DNA of 64,000 bases, taken from positions 43,283 through 107,282 of the forward strand of contig CAJUPU010000005.1 of assembly GCA_910588495.1 (NCBI GenBank). The letters run 5' to 3'. Made by a program: the position numbers and the translations under genes. Positions 27,262-34,966 of the stretch are shown here, piece after piece. Each line of letters starts with the position of its first letter. The stretch's first letter is position 1. The stretch comes from an uncultured Oscillospiraceae bacterium. GTDB lineage: Bacteria > Bacillota > Clostridia > Oscillospirales > Oscillospiraceae. The notes under the pieces are model-generated. The model ran no database searches and was not told the origin of the DNA. It was given only the letters and a program-made list of their open reading frames with translations.

Positions 27262-27739
27262 GCGCGCGGCCCCCCTCCGTCAGGTCCAGGAACTGGTCGA
27301 AGAAGTCGTCGCCGGGCTTGGCGGCCAGCTTTTTCGCCGCCTTGGCGGCCAGCTCCCGCATCTCCCGCTGGGACTCCCGCAGGGCCCGCTCCTTGGACTG
27401 CTCCGCCTCGGCCTCGGCCTTGGCGATGATGTGCCGGGCCTGCTCCTCGGCCTGGGCCAGCTGCTCCTGGGCGGCGTCGGAGGCGGCCTGCTGGGCCCGC
27501 ATCCGCTCGTCGTGGATTTCGTCGTCCGCCGCCTCCAGCTTGGCCTTGGCCTGGCACTCCAGCCGCTCCGCCTGGGCCAGCTTGTCCGCCGCCTGTTCCT
27601 CCAGGTCCCGGTAGTAGGCCTCCCGTTTTTCCATAAAGTCCTTCACCGGCTTATACAGGAGGAAATAGAGCGCTCCCGTCAGCACGGCCAGATTCATCCA
27701 GTGCAGCAGGATCTGCTGCAAGTTGATATTCAGAGGCAT
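27248..27739 (-). CDS. atpF: ATP synthase b subunit
   Basis: A 163-residue peripheral-stalk subunit. One N-terminal membrane helix (LNLAVLTGALYFLLYKPV-like, residues ~14-32) is followed by a long charged coiled coil (~residues 35-145). The C-terminus is DDFFDQFLDLTEGG, lacking extra domains. The coding end overlaps atpA, so the delta gene normally found here is absent rather than displaced. It would dock onto the delta-like domain carried by alpha. Confidence 0.93.
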   Translation of the reverse strand: MPLNINLQQILLHWMNLAVLTGALYFLLYKPVKDFMEKREAYYRDLEEQAADKLAQAERLECQAKAKLEAADDEIHDERMRAQQAASDAAQEQLAQAEEQARHIIAKAEAEAEQSKERALRESQREMRELAAKAAKKLAAKPGDDFFDQFLDLTEGGRAHEGR

Positions 27740-27757
27740 GTCAAAGCCCTCCTGACC

Positions 27758-28120
27758 TTACAGTACGAAGATGATGAGGATGACCACCAGCAAAGCGTAG
27801 ATGATGGCCGTCTCGATGAACACCAGGCCCAGCATCAGGGTGGTGCGGATCTTGCCCTCCGCCTCGGGCTGGCGGGCCAGGCTCTCGGTGGACTTGGCGG
27901 TGGCCAGGCCCATGCCCACCGCGCCGCCGGCGGCGGCGATGCCTACGGCGATGCCCGCGGCGATGGCCTTCAGCCCGATGGTGGAGCCCTCGTCGGTCTC
28001 GGTCTGGGCGGAGGGCTCGCCGTCGGCGGGGGCATCGGCGGCAAAGGCGGGGGCGGTGAGGGACAGGGCGAGCATCAGCACCCCGGCCAGGACAAGGATC
28101 TTTTTCAGCAGCTTGTTCAT
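27758..28120 (-). CDS. atpE: ATP synthase c subunit with cleavable-looking signal peptide
   Basis: Proteolipid ring subunit, 120 residues instead of ~75. Residues 1-27 form a textbook Sec signal peptide (KKILVLAGVLMLALSLTAPAFA, positive start and AFA cleavage site), followed by an acidic linker (residues ~28-46). The two c-ring helices then follow with the polar loop ARQPEAEGK and the ion-binding Glu in GLVFIETAIIYALL. The helix-1 position that is Gln in Na+-binding rings appears to be Met (GAVGMGLATAK), so protons are more likely than Na+, although the ET...Y residues resemble Na+ types. Confidence 0.92.
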   Translation of the reverse strand: MNKLLKKILVLAGVLMLALSLTAPAFAADAPADGEPSAQTETDEGSTIGLKAIAAGIAVGIAAAGGAVGMGLATAKSTESLARQPEAEGKIRTTLMLGLVFIETAIIYALLVVILIIFVL

Positions 28121-28158
28121 GGGAAAACGACCTCCATTTGATGTATTTTTGATATGGT

Positions 28159-28986
28159 TCAGGCGTTCTCCGCCTGGAGCTTTTTCTCCTTTTTAGGAGA
28201 GGGCTCGGACACCTCGCCGTAGTACAGCGCGGTGAGCATAGTGAGCACGTAGGTCTGGATCAGGGCGTGGAGCAGGGTGAAGAGCACCCCCACCACTACG
28301 GGCAGGACAAAGCTCAGGGCCACATAGTAATACACCAGCTCCGTCACCAGAAGGCCGCTGAGCAGTGCGCCGAAGAGGCGGAAGCTCATGGAGATGGGAA
28401 GGGAGAACTCCTTGAGGGTCTTGCCCACGCCGCCCAGGCCGTTGGCGGCCACGCCCCCGGACAGGATCACCAAATAGGACAAGGTGCCCATGGCGATGGC
28501 GGCGTTCACGTCGGATAGGGGGGCGGGCAGGGTGATGGGGTGGCCGTGGATGGTGACGGCCTGGAGCCCCAGCAGCTCAGACAGGGTGCCCACGAAGATG
28601 TAGGACCCGGCGGCGAAGAGGTAGGCCCCCAGAAATCGGCTGCGGTGGGGGCTGTTGCTTTTGGCCATGTTGTCGAACAGGCCCACCAGTTCCTCCAGCA
28701 CAAGCTGGAGCTTCCCAGGCTGATACCGGAACCGGGGGATGGCAAAGACCCGGATCAGGGCGGCGCACAGCAGCAGGAAGGCCGTCACCAGCAGGGCGGA
28801 GATCATCCCCGGATTCACCGTCATGAGGCCGAAAAGACTGATCTGTCCTGTGCCGTGGAGCACTGCGTCCCGCATGGCCTCCTGCACGCTCTCCGACGGG
28901 CCGGGGGAGCCCGTCAGCAGCGCGGCGATGAGCAGCAGGACCGCAGCTGCCAGACAGACCGCCAGCCCCTTTTTTTGTTGCTTCAT
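28159..28986 (-). CDS. atpB: ATP synthase a subunit
   Basis: Fo stator channel subunit, 275 residues. The essential Arg lies in the helix ISMSFRLFGALLSGLLV, and the last helix is FTLLHALIQTYVLTMLTALYY. An extra N-terminal hydrophobic segment (residues ~8-26) precedes the usual helices, possibly a signal sequence. It is the first gene of atpB-E-F-A-G-D-C; no atpI precedes it. Upstream are a promoter at 29045-29073 and a leader hairpin. Confidence 0.94.
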   Translation of the reverse strand: MKQQKKGLAVCLAAAVLLLIAALLTGSPGPSESVQEAMRDAVLHGTGQISLFGLMTVNPGMISALLVTAFLLLCAALIRVFAIPRFRYQPGKLQLVLEELVGLFDNMAKSNSPHRSRFLGAYLFAAGSYIFVGTLSELLGLQAVTIHGHPITLPAPLSDVNAAIAMGTLSYLVILSGGVAANGLGGVGKTLKEFSLPISMSFRLFGALLSGLLVTELVYYYVALSFVLPVVVGVLFTLLHALIQTYVLTMLTALYYGEVSEPSPKKEKKLQAENA

Positions 28987-29044
28987 CCAAGCATTCCTTC
29001 TTTCGAGCTTTTCTGGCCGCCGCGGGGGAGCGGCGGCGTACCTA

Positions 29045-29073
29045 ATTATACACCTGTGTCTTAGGGATGTCCA
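29045..29073 (-). promoter_or_regulatory. Promoter of the atp operon
   Basis: On the minus strand TGGACA (complement of 29068-29073), a 17-nt spacer and a perfect TATAAT (complement of 29045-29050). It lies 59 nt before the atpB start. Confidence 0.7.
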
Positions 29074-29203
29074 CCGAATTTTTGAGGCGTTCCGACCGGG
29101 CCGCGGCCTGTGGCCGGACGTGCGGGAGCGGGAGTGTCACCCTCCTGTGGATTGTGGAATTTGACTCTTCGGCGCGATAAAGCGAAGAATATTTTTGTCG
29201 TTT

Positions 29204-29232
29204 TTGACAAGAGAGGGACTTTGCTCATACTC
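29204..29232 (+). promoter_or_regulatory. Promoter of the crotonase/CoA-transferase operon
   Basis: Perfect TTGACA at 29204-29209 and CATACT at 29226-29231 (16-nt spacer). The sequence before it is AT-rich (TATTTTTGTCGTTT), like an UP element. Confidence 0.6.
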
Positions 29233-29399
29233 TTTCCAGGCGGGCCGTGCTAAGATGGATGCATATCAGGGACCGCGCCGGCTCCCAGGGCCGGTGCTCA
29301 GACGAGATAAGAGCGGGAGGGAGGTGCCAAAGACGTTTCCAGGCGGCGGGGGCGGGGGCCGTCCGCTCCCGGCATCAAATGAAAAGGAGTCGGTACAGT

Positions 29400-30194
29400 A
29401 TGGAACTGAAAAAGCTGGTCTACGCCGTGGAGGATGGCATCGCGGTCATCACCATGAACTACCTGAAGAACCTGAATGCCATCGACGAGCAGATGGCGGA
29501 CGAGCTGATGTATGTGGTGGACCAGGCCGAGAAGGATCCCGCCGTCAAGGTGGTGGTGATCAAGGGGGCCCCCAAGGCATTCTCCGCCGGGGGCGACATC
29601 GGCTATTTCTACCAGCTCATCCAGGCCGGGGGCGAGGTCAACATGGACGGACTCATCAGCAAGGTGGGCGCCGTGGCCGACGGCCTGAAGCGGATGAGCA
29701 AGATGGTGGTCACCTCCGTGTGCGGCGCGGCGGCGGGGGCAGGGGTCAGCCTGGCCCTGGGGGGCGACTTCATGATCTGCGCGGACAACGCCAAGTTCAT
29801 CCTGGCTTTCGTCAACCTGGGCCTGGTGCCCGACACCGGGGCCACCTACCTGCTGGCCAAGGCTATCGGCACCGCCCGCACCATGGAGCTGGCCGCGACG
29901 GGACGGCCCGTCACCGCCCAGGAGGCCAAGGACTGGGGGCTGGCCTACAAGGTCACCACCGTGGAGGAGCTGGACGAGGCCACCATGAAATTCGCTCGAA
30001 AACTGGCCGCCGGGCCCCTCATCTCCTATAAAAACATCAAAAAGCAGCTGTACGACGCCGTTTACGCCGACTATAAGCAGTGGCTGGATGAGACGGAGGT
30101 GCCCACCCAGCGGGAGTGCGCCGCCTCCCTGGATTTCCAGGAGGGCTGCAGGGCGTTCATGGAGAAGCGCAAGGCCGTGTTCCAGGGCAAGTGA
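29400..30194 (+). CDS. Enoyl-CoA hydratase/isomerase (crotonase) family protein
   Basis: A 264-residue crotonase-fold enzyme. The oxyanion-hole segments are GAPKAFSAGGDIGYF (~residue 58) and CGAAAGAGVSLALGGDFMI, followed by FVNLGLVPDTGATYLLA. The motif with Asp rather than Glu after Pro resembles PaaG/isomerase-like members, so hydratase versus isomerase is open. The frame is open from 29247, but AAAAGGAG at 29383-29389 selects the ATG at 29400. It shares an operon with a CoA-transferase, pointing to short-chain acyl-CoA fermentation or amino-acid degradation to butyrate-type products. Confidence 0.87.
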   Translation: MELKKLVYAVEDGIAVITMNYLKNLNAIDEQMADELMYVVDQAEKDPAVKVVVIKGAPKAFSAGGDIGYFYQLIQAGGEVNMDGLISKVGAVADGLKRMSKMVVTSVCGAAAGAGVSLALGGDFMICADNAKFILAFVNLGLVPDTGATYLLAKAIGTARTMELAATGRPVTAQEAKDWGLAYKVTTVEELDEATMKFARKLAAGPLISYKNIKKQLYDAVYADYKQWLDETEVPTQRECAASLDFQEGCRAFMEKRKAVFQGK

Positions 30195-30224
30195 CGGAAA
30201 TCTGAGAGAAAGGTGGGACCTTGA

Positions 30225-30959
30225 TTGAGATCGAAAGTAGTGACCATGGAGGCGGCCCTGGAGAAGTTCCGGGACGGCCAGACCATCATGTTCGGAGACT
30301 GGCACGGGGAGCTGTCCGCCGAGGAGATCGTCACTGGGCTGCTGGACAAGGGAGTGAAGGACATCCGAGCCATCGCCGTGTCCGGCGGTATGCCCGACCA
30401 GGGCCTGGGGCGGCTGATCAACGAGCACCGGGTGAAGAGCCTCATCACCACGCACATCGGCCTGAACCCGGTGGCGGGCCAGCAGATGTTCGCCGGGGAG
30501 CTGGAAGTGGAGTTCGTCCCCCAGGGCACCTTCGCCGAGCGGATCCGCTGCGGCGGCGCGGGGCTGGGCGGGGTGCTCACCCCCACCGGCATCGGCACCG
30601 ACGTGGAGCGGGGCAAGCAGCGGCTCATCATCGACGGCAAGGAGTACCTGCTGGAGCTGCCCCTCCACGCCGACGTGGCCCTGATCAAGGCCGCCAAAGC
30701 GGACACCGCGGGCAATCTGCAGTTCCGGCTCACCGGTCGGGCCACCAACAGCTATATGGCCTTCGCCGCCGACACCGTGATCGTGGAGGTGGAGGAGCTG
30801 GTGGAGGTTGGGGAGCTGGGCCCCGATGAGATCGATGTGCCCGCCCCTGTCATCGATATGGTGTACGTCCGCCGGGGAGAAAAGAAGCCCATCTGTCCCA
30901 TGTGGAAGAGGGCCAGGGCCAAGGCGGAGGCCAAAGCGGCGGAAGGAGGTAAAAAATAA
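30225..30959 (+). CDS. 3-oxoacid CoA-transferase family, subunit A
   Basis: A 244-residue alpha subunit of a class I CoA-transferase (AtoD/CtfA-like). Visible features are the N-terminal EAALEKFRDGQTIMFGDWHG, the CoA-region stretch VPQGTFAERIRCGGAGLGGVLTPTG and ELPLHADVALIKAAKAD. The start is TTG at 30225, 7 nt behind AAAGGTGGG. Its TAA overlaps the ATG of subunit B. It moves CoA between carboxylic acids, for example acetoacetate, acetate and butyrate; the specificity is not evident. Confidence 0.88.
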   Translation: MRSKVVTMEAALEKFRDGQTIMFGDWHGELSAEEIVTGLLDKGVKDIRAIAVSGGMPDQGLGRLINEHRVKSLITTHIGLNPVAGQQMFAGELEVEFVPQGTFAERIRCGGAGLGGVLTPTGIGTDVERGKQRLIIDGKEYLLELPLHADVALIKAAKADTAGNLQFRLTGRATNSYMAFAADTVIVEVEELVEVGELGPDEIDVPAPVIDMVYVRRGEKKPICPMWKRARAKAEAKAAEGGKK

Positions 30960-31618
30960 TGGCTGAGCTCACCGGACGGGCGCTGATCGCGGCGCGCTGC
31001 GCGAAATTTTTCAAAGACGGCGATTTTGTCAACCTGGGCATCGGCCTGCCCCTGATGTGCGTCAACTACCTCCCTGAGGGGGTGGAGCTGTGGCTGGAGG
31101 CGGAGATCGGGATCGTGGGCTGCGGGGCCTCTCCCTCCTGGGATGAGGCGGACCCCGACCTGATCGATGCCGGCGGCCAGCCAGCCTCCATCATCCCCGG
31201 AGGCAGCGTGTGCGACCATGCCACCTCCTTTGCCTTCATCCGGGGGGGCCACATCGACGCCACTGTGCTGGGCACCCTCCAGGTGGACCAGGAGGGGAAC
31301 ATCGCCAACTGGACCATCCCCGGCAAGATGGCCCCCGGTATGGGGGGCGCCATGGACCTGTGTGCCGGGGTGAAGAAGATCATCGTGGCCACCGACCACT
31401 GTGAGAAGAGCGGGGCCTCCAAGATCCTGAAAAAGTGCACCCTGCCCCTGACCGGGGCCCGGTGCGTCACCGACATCGTCACCGAGCGGTGCTATTTCGA
31501 GGTCACCCCCAAGGGCCTGGTCTTGCGGGAGCTGGCCCCCGGCTTCACCGTGGACGATATCCGAGCCTGCACCGAGGCCGAGTTCACCGTGGCCGATGAA
31601 GTGGGCGTGATGCAGTGA
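30959..31618 (+). CDS. 3-oxoacid CoA-transferase family, subunit B
   Basis: A 219-residue beta subunit (AtoA/CtfB-like). FVNLGIGLPLMCVNYLPEGV near residue 22 and the acidic segment EAEIGIVGCGAS near 47 contain the likely catalytic glutamate. The usual ENG form is replaced by EAEIG. GAMDLCAGVKKIIV and LPLTGARCVTDIVTE follow as in the family. It overlaps subunit A by one base, as expected for a heteromeric complex. A strong terminator follows at 31640. Confidence 0.9.
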   Translation: MAELTGRALIAARCAKFFKDGDFVNLGIGLPLMCVNYLPEGVELWLEAEIGIVGCGASPSWDEADPDLIDAGGQPASIIPGGSVCDHATSFAFIRGGHIDATVLGTLQVDQEGNIANWTIPGKMAPGMGGAMDLCAGVKKIIVATDHCEKSGASKILKKCTLPLTGARCVTDIVTERCYFEVTPKGLVLRELAPGFTVDDIRACTEAEFTVADEVGVMQ

Positions 31619-31639
31619 CCTGAGATCGGAGAAAAGCAG

Positions 31640-31675
31640 AACAGGGCCGCCCTCCTTATGGAGGGCGGCCCTGTT
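31640..31675 (+). terminator. Terminator of the CoA-transferase operon
   Basis: A perfect 16-bp stem AACAGGGCCGCCCTCC / GGAGGGCGGCCCTGTT with loop TTAT, 21 nt after subunit B. It also separates the operon from the opposing tRNA gene. Confidence 0.85.
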
Positions 31676-31684
31676 TCCATTCGA

Positions 31685-31760
31685 TGGAGCTGGTAATGTG
31701 ACTCGAACACACGACCTGCTGATTACGAATCAGCTGCTCTACCAACTGAGCTATACCAGC
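31685..31760 (-). tRNA. tRNA-Thr (anticodon CGT)
   Basis: Reading the minus strand from 31760, the acceptor arm GCTGGTA pairs with TACCAGC. The D arm is GCTC...GAGC, the anticodon stem CTGAT/ATCAG encloses the loop TTCGTAA (anticodon CGT, reading ACG), and the T loop is TTCGAGT. CCA is encoded at 31687-31685. Total length is 76 nt. Confidence 0.95.
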
Positions 31761-31964
31761 GTGGGACGGGCGCTGTGACAAGGGGTATTCTAACACAAGC
31801 CCCGTGCTCCGTCAAGGGCGACGGGCAAAATATCTGTGAAAATGCGCCATAACGCCGGAGCGGGGGAGGGGAAGATAGGGAGATCCGTGGATTGCTTTTT
31901 TTACAGCACTGTGCTAAACTAACCTATCATAATGTCGCTGTGAAGCGGGAAAGGATCCTGGACC

Positions 31965-32732
31965 ATGATCGACAGCTGGAACGTCACCATCCCCGAACTC
32001 ACCGGGGACGAGCCCCGCCGGGCCTATATCTACCTCCCGGACTCTTGGGAGATGGATCCGGACCTGCGCTATCCCGTGCTGTATATGTTCGACGGGCACA
32101 ACGTGTTTTTCGACGAGGACGCCACCTACGGCAAGAGCTGGGGGATGGGGGAGTACCTGGATGCCACCCAGACCCAGATCATCGTGGCCGCCGTGGAGTG
32201 CAACCACCATCCGGACAACGGACGCCTGTCCGAGTACTCTCCCTGGTCCTTTTACAACGGCGGGATCGGCCGGGTGACGGGGCGGGGGAGGACCACCATG
32301 GAGTGGCTGGTCCACTCCTTCAAGCAGTCCATCGATGAGGAGTTTCCCACCCTCCCGGGCCGGGAGCACACCTTCATCGCGGGCAGCTCCATGGGTGGGC
32401 TGATGACCTTGTACGCCGTCATGGAGTACAACCGCTTTTTTTCCAGGGGGGCGGCGCTCTCTCCCTCCTTGTGGGTGGCCCCGGGGAAGGTGGACACCCT
32501 CATCCGCACTGCCCGGATCTCGCCGGGCACCGTGCTGTACATGGACTACGGCTCCCGGGAGATCGGCAACCATGCCCAGACCTTCAAGCTGCTGGGCCGG
32601 ACGGCGGCGGGGCTGCTGGACCGGCGGGTGCTGCTGGACTTCCGCATCGTCCCCGGCGGCGACCACAGCGAGGCCAGCTGGGAGCGGCAGATCCCATTTT
32701 TCATGAACACGCTGCTGTATGGGCGGGAATAG
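31965..32732 (+). CDS. Alpha/beta-hydrolase esterase (esterase D/enterochelin esterase-like)
   Basis: A 255-residue PF00756-type esterase. The N-terminal strand region RRAYIYLPDSWE and PVLYMFDGHNVFFDE is typical; the nucleophile elbow is GSSMGGLM and the catalytic His lies in PGGDHSEASWE. There is no signal peptide, so it is cytoplasmic. It is the first of three co-directional genes (two different esterases and an ATP-grasp enzyme), each with its own ribosome binding site and short gaps. The substrate is unknown; a peptide or acyl ester linked to the ATP-grasp product is plausible. Confidence 0.83.
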   Translation: MIDSWNVTIPELTGDEPRRAYIYLPDSWEMDPDLRYPVLYMFDGHNVFFDEDATYGKSWGMGEYLDATQTQIIVAAVECNHHPDNGRLSEYSPWSFYNGGIGRVTGRGRTTMEWLVHSFKQSIDEEFPTLPGREHTFIAGSSMGGLMTLYAVMEYNRFFSRGAALSPSLWVAPGKVDTLIRTARISPGTVLYMDYGSREIGNHAQTFKLLGRTAAGLLDRRVLLDFRIVPGGDHSEASWERQIPFFMNTLLYGRE

Positions 32733-32757
32733 GCCCGCGCTGATGGAGGGATAAACC

Positions 32758-33513
32758 ATGGAGACACGATATTTCAAGGACTACAGCCCCGCTTTGGGCC
32801 GGGACATGGAGTGCAAGGTATACGGCCACGCAGGGCGGCCGGTGCTGTTCATCCCCTGCCAGGACGGCCGGTTTTTCGATTTCGAGAACTTCAAGATGAC
32901 CGATGCCTGGGCCCCCTGGATCGAGTCGGGCCAGGTGATGGTGTTCTCCATCGACACCATGGACGCCGAGAGCTGGTCCAACAAGGGGGACGATCCCTAT
33001 TGGCGCATCCGGCGCTATGAACAGTGGCTGGCCTATATCACCGATGAGTTCGTGCCCTTCATGCGCGCCATGGTGAACAGCCGCAACGGCTGGACCGGGG
33101 AGGCCGGTGTGCTGGTGTTCGGTTGCTCCCTGGGGGCCACCCACGCCGCCAACCTGTTCTTCCGCCGCCCGGACCTGTTCGACCGGGTGCTGGCCCTCAG
33201 CGGGATCTACGGGGCGGAATATGGCTTCGACGGCTACATGGACGAGGTGGTCTACCGCAACTCGCCGGTGCACTATCTGGCGGGAATGCCCAAGGACCAC
33301 CCCTTCATCCAGCTCTACAACCAGAAGAAGGGGGTCATATGCGTGGGCCGGGGGCCCTGGGAGATCCCGGGCACCACCCTGTGGCTGGCGGACATCTTCC
33401 GGGAGAAGGACATCCATATCTGGGTGGACGTGTGGGGCTGGGACGTGGCCCACGACTGGGACTGGTGGTATAAGCAGGTGGCGTATTTCGTGCCCTATCT
33501 GCTGGAAAACTAG
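32758..33513 (+). CDS. Esterase superfamily protein (COG4947-like)
   Basis: A 251-residue alpha/beta-hydrolase of a different subfamily from its neighbour. The nucleophile elbow is FGCSLGATHAAN, and the probable catalytic His is in DVAHDWDWWYKQ near the C-terminus. The protein is strikingly rich in Trp and Tyr. It begins 25 nt after the preceding esterase with a GGAGGG site. Its stop TAG is provided by the left end of a MITE-like repeat (33511), so the original C-terminus may have been changed. Confidence 0.78.
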   Translation: METRYFKDYSPALGRDMECKVYGHAGRPVLFIPCQDGRFFDFENFKMTDAWAPWIESGQVMVFSIDTMDAESWSNKGDDPYWRIRRYEQWLAYITDEFVPFMRAMVNSRNGWTGEAGVLVFGCSLGATHAANLFFRRPDLFDRVLALSGIYGAEYGFDGYMDEVVYRNSPVHYLAGMPKDHPFIQLYNQKKGVICVGRGPWEIPGTTLWLADIFREKDIHIWVDVWGWDVAHDWDWWYKQVAYFVPYLLEN

Positions 33514-33677
33514 GGCTTGTTTGAAAATTGTCAACATGCCCAATCGACGGGTTTTTTCCCGCCATGCGGCGTTGATCTGACTTGAAATACACAAAGTATT
33601 TCTGCGTCAAACCGCCTTGCCTGACGGGAAAAATTCCTCGCCGCTGGGCACATCGCCATTTTTCAAACAGAGCCTAG
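33511..33677. repeat. MITE-like palindromic element, copy 2
   Basis: A 167-nt non-coding element with inverted ends: left TAGGGCTTGTTTGAAAAT (33511-33528) and right ATTTTTCAAACAGAGCCTA (33658-33676), nearly exact inverse repeats. CTAG stands at both borders, like a YTAR target duplication. The internal core TTTTTTCCCGCCATGCG and CTTGAAATACAC is shared with 548-666. No transposase is inside, so a mobilising enzyme must lie elsewhere. It sits between the second esterase and the ATP-grasp gene. Confidence 0.75.
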
Positions 33678-33707
33678 GCCATCCAAAAGAAAGAGAAGGA
33701 AAAAGCT

Positions 33708-34922
33708 ATGAAAAACGTGATCTTCATTTCCCCCAATTTTCCCACCAACTACTGGCAGTTCTGCCGGGAGCTGAAAAACAACGGGATGAACGTGCTGGGC
33801 ATCGGCGACGCCCCTTACGATGAGCTGACGGGCGAGCTGCGGGACAGCCTCAACGAATACTACCGGGTGGGCAGCCTGGAGAACTATGACGAGGTGTACC
33901 GGGCGGTGGCCTATTTCATCTTCAAGCACGGCCGGATCGACTGGCTGGAGTCCAACAACGAGTACTGGCTGGAGCGTGACGCCCGGCTGCGCACCGATTT
34001 TCACATCACCTCCGGCTTCCAGAGCGGCGATATCCCCCGGATCAAGTTCAAATCCGGGATGAAGGAGCACTATCAGCGGGCAGGCATCCCCACCGCCCGC
34101 TATCACCTGGTGGACGATGAGAAGGGCTGTTTGGCGTTCATCAAAGAGGTGGGCTGGCCGGTGGTGGTGAAGCCGGACAACGGCGTGGGCGCCTCAGACA
34201 CCCACAAGCTGTCCAACGAGGTCGAGCTGGGGGCGTTCCTGGCTCGCCGGGCGGAGGGCGTGCCCTATATCATGGAGGAGTTCATCCACGCCGAGGTCAA
34301 CTCCTACGACGCCATCATCGACTCCAACGGCGAACCGATCTTCGAAACGGGCAATGTCACCCCCATGTCCATCATGGACATCGTCAACAACGAGGACAAT
34401 TCCATCTACTACATCGTCAAGGACCTGCCCGCCGACACCCGCAAAGCGGGCCGGGCCACGGTGAAGAGCTTCGGCGTCAAGAGCCGGTTCGTCCACTTCG
34501 AGTTTTTCCGTCTCACCCAGGACCAGGCGGGCATGGGCAAAAAGGGGGACGTGGTGGCCCTGGAGGTGAACATGCGCCCCTGCGGCGGGTTCAGCCCGGA
34601 CATGATGAACTATGCCAACTCCACCAACGTGTATAAGATCTGGGCGGACATGATCGCCTTCGACCGCTCCACCCTGGAGGACGGAGAGCACGCGTTCTGC
34701 GCCTACGCGGGCCGCCGGGACGGCAAGCCCTTCGCCATGAGCCATGTGGACGTGCTGGCCAAATACAGCGGGAACCTGAAGATGGTGGACCGCATCCCCG
34801 ATGTGCTGGCCGACGCCATGGGCAACCAGATGTACATGGCCACCTTCAAGACCAAAAAGGAGCTGGACGCGTTCTATAAGGATGTGCTGAAGCTGAAGAG
34901 GGAAAAGGCGGCCAAAGCTTAA
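33708..34922 (+). CDS. ATP-grasp family ligase
   Basis: A 404-residue ATP-grasp protein. The N-terminal pre-ATP-grasp domain starts NVIFISPNFPTNYWQFCREL. The ATP-binding core has GWPVVVKPDNGVGASDTHK (~residue 145), VPYIMEEFIHAEV and the Mg-binding ALEVNMRPCGGFSPDMM. The family joins a carboxylate, via acyl phosphate, to an amine, thiol or imino group; the substrate here is unknown. It follows two esterase genes and is separated from them by the repeat at 33511-33677. AGAAGGA precedes the ATG. A hairpin lies 15 nt after the stop. Confidence 0.85.
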   Translation: MKNVIFISPNFPTNYWQFCRELKNNGMNVLGIGDAPYDELTGELRDSLNEYYRVGSLENYDEVYRAVAYFIFKHGRIDWLESNNEYWLERDARLRTDFHITSGFQSGDIPRIKFKSGMKEHYQRAGIPTARYHLVDDEKGCLAFIKEVGWPVVVKPDNGVGASDTHKLSNEVELGAFLARRAEGVPYIMEEFIHAEVNSYDAIIDSNGEPIFETGNVTPMSIMDIVNNEDNSIYYIVKDLPADTRKAGRATVKSFGVKSRFVHFEFFRLTQDQAGMGKKGDVVALEVNMRPCGGFSPDMMNYANSTNVYKIWADMIAFDRSTLEDGEHAFCAYAGRRDGKPFAMSHVDVLAKYSGNLKMVDRIPDVLADAMGNQMYMATFKTKKELDAFYKDVLKLKREKAAKA

Positions 34923-34936
34923 AAATTCCTAAAGTC

Positions 34937-34966
34937 TGCCCCTGGCGTATGGAAACGCCGGGGGCA
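34937..34966 (+). terminator. Hairpin after the ATP-grasp gene
   Basis: CTGCCCCTGGCGT (34937-34949) and ACGCCGGGGGCAG (34954-34966) form a 13-bp stem with one mismatch. The right arm overlaps the spacer of the next promoter and no T-tract follows. Confidence 0.55.

Larger units (their letters stand above)
28987..29399. other. 413-nt divergent intergenic region between atpB and the crotonase gene
   Basis: Contains the outward promoters of both operons and a GC hairpin GCCGCCGC (29016-29023) / GCGGCGGC (29030-29037) in the atp leader, about 30 nt before the atpB ATG. The crotonase leader is ~160 nt (29239-29399) and GC-rich. I see no coding sequence or known riboswitch in it. Confidence 0.55.

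Noticed and set aside
27758..28120. A firm call of a Na+-driven ATP synthase
   Set aside because: The helix-1 Gln of Na+ rings appears replaced by Met, so ET plus Tyr in helix 2 is not sufficient.
31685..31760. tRNA-Thr as an attachment site for the nearby esterase/ATP-grasp cassette
   Set aside because: The cassette has the same GC-rich composition as the core and there is no repeated tRNA 3' end or integrase in view.
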